From positions 9,114,843-9,178,842 of the forward strand of contig NC_084597.1 of NCBI RefSeq assembly GCF_033807715.1: 64,000 bases of DNA. The letters run 5' to 3'. Below the pieces are notes generated by a model. The model did not search any database. It was not told the origin of the DNA and saw nothing but the letters and a program-made list of their open reading frames with translations. Source of the DNA: Cololabis saira. Taxonomy: Eukaryota; Chordata; Actinopteri; Beloniformes; Belonidae. Numbering within the stretch: the first letter of the stretch is position 1; the number at the start of each line of letters is the position of its first letter. Shown in pieces: positions 1 to 11,323 of this stretch. The position numbers were made by a program, and so were the translations under genes.

Positions 1-103
1 AACACAACATTTTACAAACCAACCAACAAACTACAGAACATTTCACAAATTTCCAATCAATCATTGCATTATTTTACAGAAAAACTTTCCTGAATGTCTA
101 AAG

Positions 104-664
104 CAGGGGTTGGCAACCCGCGGCTCCAGAGCCGCATGCGGCTCTTTAGCGCCGCCCTGGTGGCTCCTGGAGCTTTTTCAAAAATGACCTTTTTTTTAAA
201 TTTTTTTTTCTCCTTTTTCCTTTTTTTCTTCTTTTTCTCTTTTTTTCCTTCTGACCTTTTTTTCTTCTTTTTTTCCTTTTTTTTCCTTTTTTAATCTGGA
301 CATTTCGACTTTTTTCTCAACATTTCAACTTTTTTCTCGACATTGTACTTCAACATTAATCTCGACATTTCAACTTTTTTCTCGAAATTTTGACTTTTTT
401 CCCAACATTTCGACTTTTTTCTCGACATTCCTTCTTTTTCTCTTTTTTTCCTTCTGTCCTTTTTTTCGACATTTTGACTTTTTTCTCGAAAAGTGCACAA
501 TGAAAAAAAAATCTTCCCCCAGTTCTAACTAATATAGATACATGCAGCATGTGTTGTCTTCATTCTAAGGCTTATACAAGACTTTTCATTTTGCCGGCTC
601 CAGACATATTTGTTTTTTGTGTTTTTGGTCCAATATGGCCAACATTTTGGGTTGCCGACCCCTG
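104..664. mobile_element. hAT-type MITE, copy 1
   Basis: Terminal inverted repeats CAGGGGTTGGCAACCC at the left and the complement of CAGGGGTCGGCAACCC at the right. A perfect 8-bp target duplication GTCTAAAG lies at 96-103 and 665-672. The interior is pyrimidine-rich with a degenerate repeat of about 20 bp (cgacatttcgactttttt). No transposase is present. A second copy is at 2209-2850 and an end fragment at 56143. Confidence 0.9.
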
Positions 665-669
665 GTCTA

Positions 670-1105
670 AAGGCTGGATTATGGTTCTACGTTACACCAA
701 CGCAGAGCACACGCCGTTGCCGCGACGCCGTCGTGAACCCTCCAAACTTCTCCGTCACTCCATTTCGCCTTTTCCTGAATGGTTTAACCGACTTTTCCGG
801 TCACAATGAATCAAAGAGATAAGGACAACTCTTTGACAAAACAAAACAAAATAAATCACACATACACGAAGAAAAGAGCGCTGAAAGTTCACTACTGCTT
901 CACGAACCGGAACCGGAAATGCGTTGCTACCAAGCGAACCAATCACAGCCCTCTCGGTCTGCGTTTGGTCTGCGACCTCTCGACGCATAGTTACAATTTG
1001 AGGGAAGCACGGCGTGGCGTGCGGCGTGGCGTGGGGTACGCGACGCGGCACAACCTGCGGCGCACACTCTGCGTCGATTTGTTGCAGAACCATAATCCAG
1101 CCTTT
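670..1105. mobile_element. CpG-rich palindromic MITE, copy 1
   Basis: Ends mirror each other: AAAGGCTGGATTATGGTTCT at the left and its complement at 1086-1105. The core is full of CGACGC/GCGTCG motifs. It belongs to the same family as 8723-8874, 16936-17062 and 33718-33860. It directly abuts the right target duplication of the hAT MITE at 104-664. Confidence 0.75.
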
Positions 1106-1419
1106 AGACCCCTATTCACTTCTGAATGTAAAATAGAGATTTTAATCTTTTTGAAATGTAGTGCAAATTGAGGCGATCAAAACTATTACCCTCCATGGAA
1201 ATTTTGGCTTCAAACCAAACCTGAGCAATCAATCATCTTTTAATTTTGAAGGACTCCACAAGCAGAGCTCATGCTCTTAAAACCTCACTAAAAAGTAATA
1301 TCACTATGCCAAGAAGTAAACAAATCAGACTGAAACTCAGATAGAAGATAGAGGATGCTCATCTAAAGGCGGAAGGTTATACTGCCATTTCCACGCGTTT
1401 CACTGTGGCTGCAGAAACT

Positions 1420-2130
1420 CTACATTGAGTCACTGTAAAGTACAGGGAGATAAATTAGACAGTGCAAGATTATCACGGAGCAACGTAGCAAGAGATATTA
1501 ACAGCAATCTGCAAAGGCGGACAAAGAAGATATTAGCTGAAGTGTTTTTTTCTGGAGTTGATGACTGTTGGTGCCCTTTGAGATCGTCATCCAAGAAGCA
1601 CTCCACTGCTCCTACACTGCACATCAAAACCAGACTCAAGTTTGCCTGCAAGCATCTGAAACAATGGGATTCATTTTAAAAGTCTGGTCTTGGATCTGAT
1701 AAAACCAAGATTCATTGGTTTGACTTTGAGCACATGGATGCTGCTTTCGTTTGGCGATGGAAGGGAGAGGCCTTCAATACGAAGAAATACAACACCCAGA
1801 CTGAAACATGGCAGTGAGAGTACAATGATGTGGGACTGCTTCAGGCACCGGGAACTCTGTTCAGGTGCATGGGATCATGACAAAAGAGGATTATGTGAAA
1901 TGTTATGAGGAATAATGTAAATAATGTAATCTACTGCTGCTAACTTCGGACAAGGCAGCAGTGTCTTGCTGGAAGATGCTTTGGGTCTTTTTAGATGTTG
2001 ATGCCTAAACATACATTTCCATTTGTGCAAACCTTTTTGAAGGACACCAAAATAACAGTCCAGAAAAAGTTCTGTCATAGATTCTCCTATTCACACTCTT
2101 GGAGTTTAAGGGTAAAGTCCATGCTCAGAA
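1420..2130 (+). pseudogene. Tc1-like transposase relic
   Basis: Translated fragments in shifting frames resemble Tc1 transposase: a helix-turn-helix-like part (LSRSNVARDINSNLQRRTKK), then GDGRERPSIRRNTTPRLKHG and STMMWDCF, corresponding to the usual RRPGE...[14 protein letters not shown] region. Stops and frameshifts show it is dead. The ends were not located. Confidence 0.6.
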
Positions 2131-2208
2131 ACCACACAGTTCAGAACGATTTGTTGTTGAAAAATGGGCTAAGATCCCCTAAGAGGCACGTGGTATGAGA
2201 CACTAGCG

Positions 2209-2850
2209 CAGGGGTCGGCAACCCGCGGCTCTAGAGCCGCATGCAGCTCTTTAGCGCTGCCCTAGTGGCTCCTGGAGCTTTTTCAAAAATGATTTTTTTT
2301 TTCCTTTTTTTCTTCTTTTTTCCTTTTTTTTCTTCTTTTTTTCTTTTTTTCCTTATTTTTTCCTTTCTTTTTTCCTTTTCTTTTTTTCTCTTTTCATTTT
2401 TCCTTTCCTTTTTAATCTCAACATTTTGACTTTTTCCTCGACATTTCGACTTTTTTCTCGACATTTTTACTTTTTTCTCAACATTTCAACTTTTTTCTCG
2501 CCATTTTGACTTTTCCTCATCATTTCAACTTTTTTTTCGATATTTTTACTTTTTTCTCGACATTTTTACTTTTTTCTCGACATTTTTACTTCTCAACATT
2601 TCGACTTTTTTCTCGACATTTTTACTTTTTTCTGACATTTTGAATTTTTTCTCGACATTTCCAATTTTTTCTCGAAGTGCATCATGAAAAAAAAAATCTT
2701 CCCCCAGTTATAACTAATATAGAAACATGCAGCATGTATTTCCTTCATTCTAAGGCTTATACAAGACTTTTCATTTTTTTGCGGCTCCAGAAATATTAGT
2801 TTTTTGTGTTTTTGGTCCAACATTTCAACATGTTGGGTTGCCGATCCCTG
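2209..2850. mobile_element. hAT-type MITE, copy 2
   Basis: Same family as 104-664. It has CAGGGGTCGGCAACCCGCGG at the left and the complementary end at 2850, with near-perfect 8-bp duplications cactagcg (2201-2208) and cactagca (2851-2858). It lies about 130 bases past the presumed znf532 exon at 2977, in the following intron. Confidence 0.88.
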
Positions 2851-2976
2851 CACTAGCATCAGTAGTAAGTCACAAAGGCAACACTGCTGATTATTTATTG
2901 TCAGTATGCTAATAGTTTCGATCTTGGATGTATCAGTAAAATATTTGAGGATACATAGTGATTTGTGCCACAGTAC

Positions 2977-3106
2977 CGCTCGCTTGTCGGCTCCAGTGTC
3001 GACGTTATCAGTCTTTCCTCCTGGGCATTTAAGTCCATGCATCATCTGAATGTGCTGATCCAGGAGCGCCCTTTTAGTGTAGGTCTGGCTCAGAGCTGGA
3101 CAATGC
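2977..3106 (-). CDS. znf532: znf532 coding exon, 3' border uncertain
   Basis: The acceptor is TTTTTGAAAG before 3106. The exon completes a Ser codon and continues [20 protein letters not shown] then MMHGLK, matching the family's CPDSRRTF...HVQLMHG finger. The donor is not obvious: GCG|GTACTG at 2977 keeps frame and is my best guess. Beyond it the frame stays open into a hAT MITE (2209-2850), which is very unlikely to be coding. The remaining C-terminal exon(s) were not found left of here. Confidence 0.7.
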
Positions 3107-6100
3107 CTTTCAAAAATAAATAAACACATTAAAAACAAATACACAGTTATAAGGGTTACATTGTTTTTAGTGACTTTTGTATGAATATTGTATGCATTTT
3201 TTGTGTGCCTTTTCAAAGTAATTGGAGCTGCTTATAGAGGCATGAAATGTGAAAATGTTTATCAAATGTCTGCTTTTACTATCATTTACTTAGAGTGTGA
3301 AACTTGTCGATTAAATCTTGACAATTCACACAGACTTATAAAAGAGGTGATGCATGGTTTTCTGTGAAGTTAATTAACAAATGTAAATACTCACGAGCAA
3401 GTGTAGACCTTCCGTAGTCCCTTGTGTTTGAGTCGGTTGTGTCTGCACAGACTGTGTGAAGAACTGAAAGACTTGTCACACTGTTGGCACGGATGTTTCT
3501 TCAATATCTGCAATTTGAAAGCAAGCATGTCTGATTGAGATAAGTTTTAAAAATGCTCCAAAAACAAAGTGGAAAAGCATCCCTCAAAACGATTTTCTGA
3601 GTTAAATATGGCATCTGCAATACAACTTGCCTATGGCCTGAACTGTTAATAACAGATGTAAATTCATTACTTTTGTGGAGGTGCATACATTAGGCAAATC
3701 AGCCTTTTGTGTCCCTTCCCTTTTATCTTTTGTTTCTTCATATCTCTTCTCACTTCATAGGTTTTTCTCTCTTTTTTGACATTTTTGTTTAAATCCATGA
3801 CTTAACCACAAAACTACAGTAGGTACTGACAGTATTCAGACCCCTTTATTTTTTCCCTCTCTGTTTCATTGCAGCCACTTGCTAAAATAAAAAAAAAAAG
3901 TGAATTTTATTTCTCATTAATGTACACTCAGCATGACAGAAAAAACAGGAAAGTAGAAATTTTTGCAAATTCATAAAAAAGAAAAACTGAAATATCACAT
4001 GGTAGAAGTATTAAGACCCTTTGTTCAGTATTGAGTAGAAGCACCCTGTTGAATGAGTACAGCCATGAGTCTTCTTGGGAATGATGCAACACGTTTTTCA
4101 CACCTGGATTTGGGGATCCTTTCCAGTTCTGTCATTTCAGTCATTTTCAAATCTCTCCAGAGATGCTCAATTGGGTTTAGGTCAAGGCTCTGGCTGGGCC
4201 AGTCAAAAATAGTCACAGATAGTCACAGAATTGTTCCGAAGCCACTCCTTTGTTATTTTAGCTGTGTGCTTAGGGTCATTCGGTGCGTCCGAAATGCCAT
4301 ACTAAACTAAAAAGTATACTTAAGTTTGGCACACTTTTGAGTAAATATCAGTAGTATGCATTAATTTGGACGTACTATTAAGAGCGCACATTTCACTTCC
4401 TGTCGTTGGGAGGAAGTGACGTGTCACAGCAGCAGTAGCAGCGCTCCGCTATTTCCCGTTTATCCTGGCTGAAACAAGATGACATTATATAATTATATAT
4501 ATAATTATATACAAATTTTATAATATTAATATTATATAATAATATTATTATACTTAATATTATACTTATGACATATACGTATCACTTAGCAACCAAACAC
4601 TGCTGCATTGCATTGTGGGAAGTTTCTGCTTAGCTAGTGTCCATCAATCCATACTAATAAATTTCTCCGGAATGAGTATGGATAGAGCATACTATTGAGT
4701 ACGTTCTAATGTTTCGGACGCACTAAAAAATCTCGCATAATCATTTTGCATACTCATTAGGGTGGAAGTATGCAGTTTCGGACGCAGCCATTGTCTTGTT
4801 GGAAGGTGAACCTTCGGCCCAGTCTGAGGTCCTGAGCACTCTGGAAGAGGTTTTCTGCCAGGATATCTCTGCACTAGGCCGCAATGATCTTTCCTACATT
4901 TCTACATTTCTGTTTTTTTTTCTGTTAATTTGAGGGTGCTGAAGTGCGTGTAAGTTCCCCCATGACTTCAGCCCCCACACCCTGGGTGGGGTTGGCGAAA
5001 GGGCCTTTCTGTGTTGAGTTTGTATGTTCTCCCCGTGTTCCCTTGGGTAGCTAGTGTGAGCTACCCTCACAAAAACATGCAGCAGTCCTGGGCTACACAC
5101 TGCCCCCTCTGGCCAACCGGGGCGCCAGATGGGGTGGGGAGGATCCGGCCGGAATAACGTGATCCTTCCACGCGCTACGTCCGGCCGGAGAAGCCCCACC
5201 CTGTCTGGTGAAAAGATGCGGCCTGCTCACTCCTCAGAGTAAGGAGACCTGAGCTCAGTGCGGGGCCTCCCGGGGTTGGTAGAGGATGGCAATGCCCAGG
5301 ACTGTCACGTAGGTAGAGCACTGGGTGATATAATGGGAAAGAAATCGGGATAAAAATATTTTATAAAAAAAAAAAAAGTTCCAGTCAAAATACCAAATAG
5401 GAACCCTCTTAAGGGTGTGGTTTCAAACCTTCACCTTGCCATGTTCTCGCCTCATGTGTGTCACAAAGAGCTCCCTGGAGCTGAAGGGGCTACTGCATTC
5501 TCCACATGTGTATCCTAAACTGGGAGGGCCCTTGAAGTCCGGTGAACACCTGCTCTTGGTTTTCCTTGGCGGTGAAGACGAAGACTTCTTTTCTCCCTTT
5601 TCTTGCCCATTGACATGCCCGCCATCTTTGCTGATGTTAATATTGGGGCAGTTGCCGTTGGTGGGCTTTGTGCTGAGCGGGAGATTGAGACCCAAGTTTG
5701 GTGGACCCTCTATGGTCTTTAGGGTTCCATGGATGGCCTGAAAAATAGCACAATTATGACTTCAGCTTCTGACATGTCATGAAGCACTTAACAAAATCGT
5801 TAACCATGTGGCTGACTTTAAATGTCACAGAAAATGGTATGATTTCAAGTTAATTGGAAGTTAAATGTGGTTTCATTATATAGCTTTGTCAGGATATATA
5901 ATAACCTTCAAACATATTTTTTGAAAGCCTACCCTGATGTGATCCAACATGAGCTGCTTCTGTGCATAGTGCATTGAACAGTCAGGGCATTTAAAAACTG
6001 GAACTTCATGATTGATGACGTGCTGATCGAAGTGTGTGCACAGCAGGGACTGCAGAGTGAACACGGTATCACACATGGAACATTTATAGATCAACCTGGA

Positions 6101-6909
6101 AGACAGGAAACAATATTTACTGTACAAAAAAAACCCTGCCTCTCATCTCATGGACAAAAAGTCTCAACGTATCAAAAGTAGCTGTTATTGGGCAAATGGT
6201 ACTGTTTTTTTTTCTTATTCAACAATGCAGTATTTGGCTACACTTGTAATTGCCTCACGTAATGTTTAAATCACACAAGAAACAAAAGGGACACTTAAAA
6301 CCGTGGAGTTTGTTGCAAGATGAAACCCAAAACTATTATGACACAATCAAGGTTAAAACCTCACATGGCTACAAGAACAGCTGCTCCTGCACAAGTGTAT
6401 CATCAGAGCTACGTATGTCAAACATTGTATAAGGCAGTAAAAGGTTGCCATGTGGAAAATGAACCCCAAGTTAAGCCACCACATCTAAAATCCACCAATC
6501 ATGTTATTGTTGAGACAACAGGATTGATTTTACACACATACAAGAAATGGACATGGGTATTAGGTTAAAACGGGATAGGCTTTTGTGACGCAAAGAGCAT
6601 GTGGTTGTACAGTCATATGAAAAAGAGAGTACACCCTCTTTCAATTTGAGGGTTTAACCGTCACAACGTAATGAAAAATCTACTATAATACTATAATACT
6701 GGATGAACAACATGTTACAGTCATTATTAATTCAATAAAAGCTCAACTAGAAGCACAGAAGCAGTTTGTGAAAAACTCTATATCCCATGATTTGGTAGCT
6801 CATGGAACCACTCTGAGGAGCTGTAAATTTATCAATTGTATACATATATATATGCAAAAAAATAAGAAATCAGGAACACTTTTTCACATAACTGTACACA
6901 CATATATAT

Positions 6910-6979
<70 letters not shown>

Positions 6980-9900
6980 TAAAAAGTGTTTGCCCCCTTC
7001 CTGATTTCTTATTTTTTTGCATGTTTGTTGCACTTAAAAGTTTCAGATCGTCAAACAATTGTAAAGGGGACCTATTATGGCTTCTAATCCCTATTTTAAA
7101 CAGGCCTTGAATGTCTTAAAAACAAGTTATTGATTGTTTTTGCTAAATTGTTCAGCCTCTGAGCCATGTCTTTATCTTCCCATTCTCTAACCTCATTATC
7201 TATGCGGGATTCTGAGTGGGCGGGGATATGATAATGAGGCACTGTGCTGATTGGCTGCCTGTGCTGATTGGCTGCCTGAATGACGCAATACACCGCTATG
7301 AAAAGATGGTGGAAGCTCCGGCCGGCGGAGTTACCGTGTCCTAACACCGTGTCATAACTGCATGCGATGCGAGCGAGCATCAGCAACAAAATCAATTCCA
7401 TTGCTTTATTTATTTTATTTTATTTTATTTATTAGCTGGCCATTTCCTGCCGCTCACGTTGAAAGCCGGTTGAAAGCGCTGTAGGAAACAGTCATGGATG
7501 AGGAACGGCTGATCCAGTTAATTGAAATGAGAAGTTATCTCTATGATTCCTCCTCATTTCACTACAAAAACCTCAATAAAGTGGCAGCTGCTGGAGGGAG
7601 ATGGATAGAGAGTGTCCGATGTCACGCAGTGCGACACGATAGTCGGACGCTCGTATGCAGTTACACGGTTTCATAGTTGTGGGCGTGGTTTGCATTTTGG
7701 TTACGTAACGAAAGGGAGCAGAATCTGAACTGCTCGTAGATCCACATCAGACTGGACGGCTCATCCGGGCGGCTGTACAGACACTGCAGAATTTGGTTGC
7801 TTTCCTCCTTCTCTGAGTTGGCAGGCTGAGGGGAGACCACTTTATATATGTTAAAGCAAGAGAAAACCTGTTTTTCATAATAGGTCCCCTTTAAATATTA
7901 GACAAAGATAACACAAGTAAACACAAAATGCAGTTCTTAAATGAAGGGTTTTACAGGGATTAAAGTTCTCCGTACTGGGTACGGATTTCCGTCCTGGGGA
8001 TTTTTTTGGGATATTTTTTTATGAGATCAGCGCAAATCCGACAAAAAATATGAACACCGGGGTGTCTGTAGCGCCGCGGTGACTTGTCGAACGGCGCCCA
8101 CTGCAGTCAATCAGCTGTTGGCTGTGCACACACAGTAAAGTTCTCCTCTGGTTTTAGATGCACGTAACCTGACACCTAATAACCAGGCATCAGAATCTTC
8201 CGCGGATTTTGGTCTCAGCAAAAAAATTTCCGCGGAACGGGGGAAAAAAAAAAGAATCCCTAAACAACGGACTCGAAAACGCGATGCGCCAGGCCAGAAA
8301 AGAAAAACATAATATGCAAAAAATAAGCGACGTATCTATCCATTCATTCAGAAATCCAAAATCATTTCCATTTGGGAGCCTCTGTGCGGCGCTGAATATG
8401 CAATGCAGTGTTTGCGTGTGCTTCTCATTGAAATGACTGGAGGCAACACGTTGCGGCAGTGAGTGAAGCCTGAATTATGGTTCTGCGTTAAATCGACGCA
8501 GAGCCGGATCTGGTCACGTTGCGAATGAGCAGAGCCGGCAGGGAAAAAAAGTCAACAGTGCCGCGTGTCCGTGTGTAACCTAAATCTACCATGGCCTCAG
8601 TGTTAGAGCTCGGCCAGGTGGGGCTTTATAAATATATGGGCTTTATAAATGTATTAAATGAGCGCGGAGTCGGCGTGGCGACGAGCCGGGCGCGCGCCGG
8701 CGGACAGTGGAGTCGCGCTGTGAAGCCTGAATTATGGTTTCGCGTTAAACCGACGCGAACCTACGCCGTAGGCCTCGGCGTAGCTTACGCGGCGACGCGC
8801 GCCGTACGGTGCGTGTCGCCGCGTAAGCTACGCCGTGTGCTCTGCGTTGGTGTGACGCAGAACCATAACTCAGCGCCAGACCTCGTCGCATGTCGGTGTG
8901 CCGCAATGTAAACACTGCGGAGCTACAAGCCTACGTTGCATTACGAATGTGACGCGCTTGTATATCTGCATTTTAATTTCAGATGCTTTGTTCAAAGTTA
9001 TGTAGCGAGTCTGTAGTGCAGTGCCTCGTTTAGAAACCCCTGTCATTATTAGTCTACATAAAAAGTATCTACTAGCACGGATATTGCCACTGGATTAAAA
9101 AATGAACTCTCAGGAATGGATTATAACGTTTTCAATCGCAACGGGGGGGGGGGGGTCTGAAAACTTTCCGTCCTGGGATTTTTTTTTGCTTTAATCCCTG
9201 GGTTTTATTATTAAGGGGAAAAATCCAAGCCTACATGGCCCTGTGTGAAAAAGTGATTGCCCTAACTGGTTGGGCCCCCCTTAGCAGCAACAACTGCAAT
9301 CAGGCATTTGCCATAACTGGCAATGAGTCTTTTACAGCACTGTGAAGAATTTTGGCCCACTCATCTTTGCAAAATTGTTGTAATTCAGCCACATTGGAGG
9401 GTTTTGGAGCAGAACCGCCTTTTTAAGGTCATGCCACAGAATCTCAATGGGATTCAGGTCGGGACTTTGACTAGGCCACTCAAAAGTCTTCATTTTGTTT
9501 TTCTTAAGCCATTCAGAGGTGGACTTGCTGGTGTGTTTTGGATCATTGTCCTGCTGCAGAACCCAAGTGCACTTCAGTTTGAGGTCACGAAACAGATGGC
9601 CTGACATTCTCCTTCAGGATGTTTTGGTAGGCAGCAGAATTCATGGTTTCATTTACCACAGCAAGTCTTCCAGGTCCTGAAGCAGCAAAACAGCCCCAGA
9701 CCATCACACTACCACCACCATGCTTTACTGTTGCTATGATGTTCCTTTTCTGAAACATCTTCCAAAAAGATAAACTTTCATCTCATCAGTCCACAGAGTA
9801 TTTTCCCGAAAGTCTTGGGGATCATCAAGATGTTTTCTGGCAAAACAGAGACGAGCCTTTATGTTCTTTTTGCTCAGCAGTGGTTTTGGTCTTGGAACTC

Positions 9901-11273
9901 TGCCATGCAGGCCATTTTTGCCCTGGCTCTTTCTTTTGGTGGAGTCATAAACAATGACCTTAATTGATGCAGGTGAGGCCTGCAGTTCTTTGGATGTTGT
10001 TCTGGCGTCTTTTGTGACTCTTGGATGAGTCGTCGCTGCTCTTGGGGACATTTTGGTCGGCCGGTCTCCTGGGAAGGTTCACCACTGTTCCATGTTTTCT
10101 CCATTTGTGGATAATGGCTCTCACTGTGGTTCGCTGGAGTCCCAAAGCTTTAGAAATGGCTTTGTAACCTTTTCCAGACTGATAGATCTCAATTTCTTTG
10201 TTTCTCATTTGTTCCTGAAAGTCTTTGGATCGCATCATGATGTTTAGCTTTTGAGGATCTTTTGGTCTACTTCACTTTTTCAGGCAGGTCCTATTTAAGT
10301 GATTTCTTGATTGAGAACAGGTGTGGCAGTAATCAGGCCTGGCTGTGGCTAGAGAAATTTAACCCAGCTTTCCAAAGATGTGATAGACCACAGGTAATTT
10401 ATGTTTTAACAGGGGGGGAAATCACATTTTCACACAGGGCCATGTAGCTTTGGATTTTTTTTCTCCCCTTAAAGGTATTCTATGCAACAAAAATCCCTGA
10501 TCCCTGATCAGCTAGCAAGATTTGAAAGAGGCACCTCTAAGCCCCGCTCATTCGGTCCGAATGAAACGGATTGGTCCAGGTCCAGGAAGGGAAAGAACCA
10601 ATCAGATGCCTTCATTTTAAAAACGCCCCCCCGCCCTGTCCCATGCGCGCACTCGCTTCCAGCCCCCCGTGTCCACTTCGCACGGGTCCTCCTGGGCTCA
10701 CAGTGTCCCAGTGTAACCCCCCTCCCTCCCCTCTGCGGGGAGCAGAGCCGTTAGCCGTCCGGGCTGCTGCAGCACTCTCTGCCCAGCAGCAGCCCGCTGG
10801 GACACGAAGAGCCGCAGCAGCCGTGAAGAGCCGCTGCAGCTCCGGCTCGGAAGCTGCATGGGGTCCGTGGGGATGTAGGCGTCTCCATCACGGCGAGAGC
10901 GGAGAGCGCCGGTGCACGGCTCCGCCAGCCGCGCGGCGGAGGGGTACGCCGTAGGCTACGCCGTAGGGTACACCGTAGGCTTAATAATCGTATGCGCGTT
11001 CGTGTTTGTGGGGGCGTGGCTTTGGACGGAGCGCTCGTGGGTGGGGGCGGGGGGGGCGGGGCTTAGAGGAGGCGCCACTTTCAAATCTTGCTAGCTCTAG
11101 GAAGTTGCATAGAATAACTTTAATAATAAACATCTTCAATTAAAAACTTGTTTTGTGTTTACTTGTGTTATCTTTGTCTTATATGTAGATTTGTTTGATG
11201 ATCTGAAATATTTAAGTGTGACAAACATGCAAAAAAAAAAGAAATCAGGAACACTTTTTCACATAAATATACC

Positions 11274-11323
<50 letters not shown>

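Larger units (their letters stand above)
6975..11268 (-). mobile_element. Long-TIR Tc1-like transposon with nested insertions
   Basis: The outer ends aaaaagtgtttgcccccttc (6980) and the complementary gaaatcaggaacactttttc (11241) start TIRs of more than 200 bp. These are recoverable on both sides once later insertions are removed: outer part, then caagtaaacacaaaatgcag, then ttattattaaggggaaaaat, then tacatggccctgtgtgaaaa. Insertions sit at 7065-7890, 7954-9200 and 10473-11119. Transposase remnants lie at 9332-10238. The whole nest lies in one znf532 intron. Confidence 0.8.

Noticed and set aside
2593..2976. Extension of the znf532 frame past 2977
   Set aside because: It enters a hAT MITE with its own target duplication; this is intron read-through.
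6768..7058. Tyr-Ile repeat frames on both strands
   Set aside because: Translation of an AT microsatellite between Tc1 ends; the same holds for 11155-11374 and 52045-52269.
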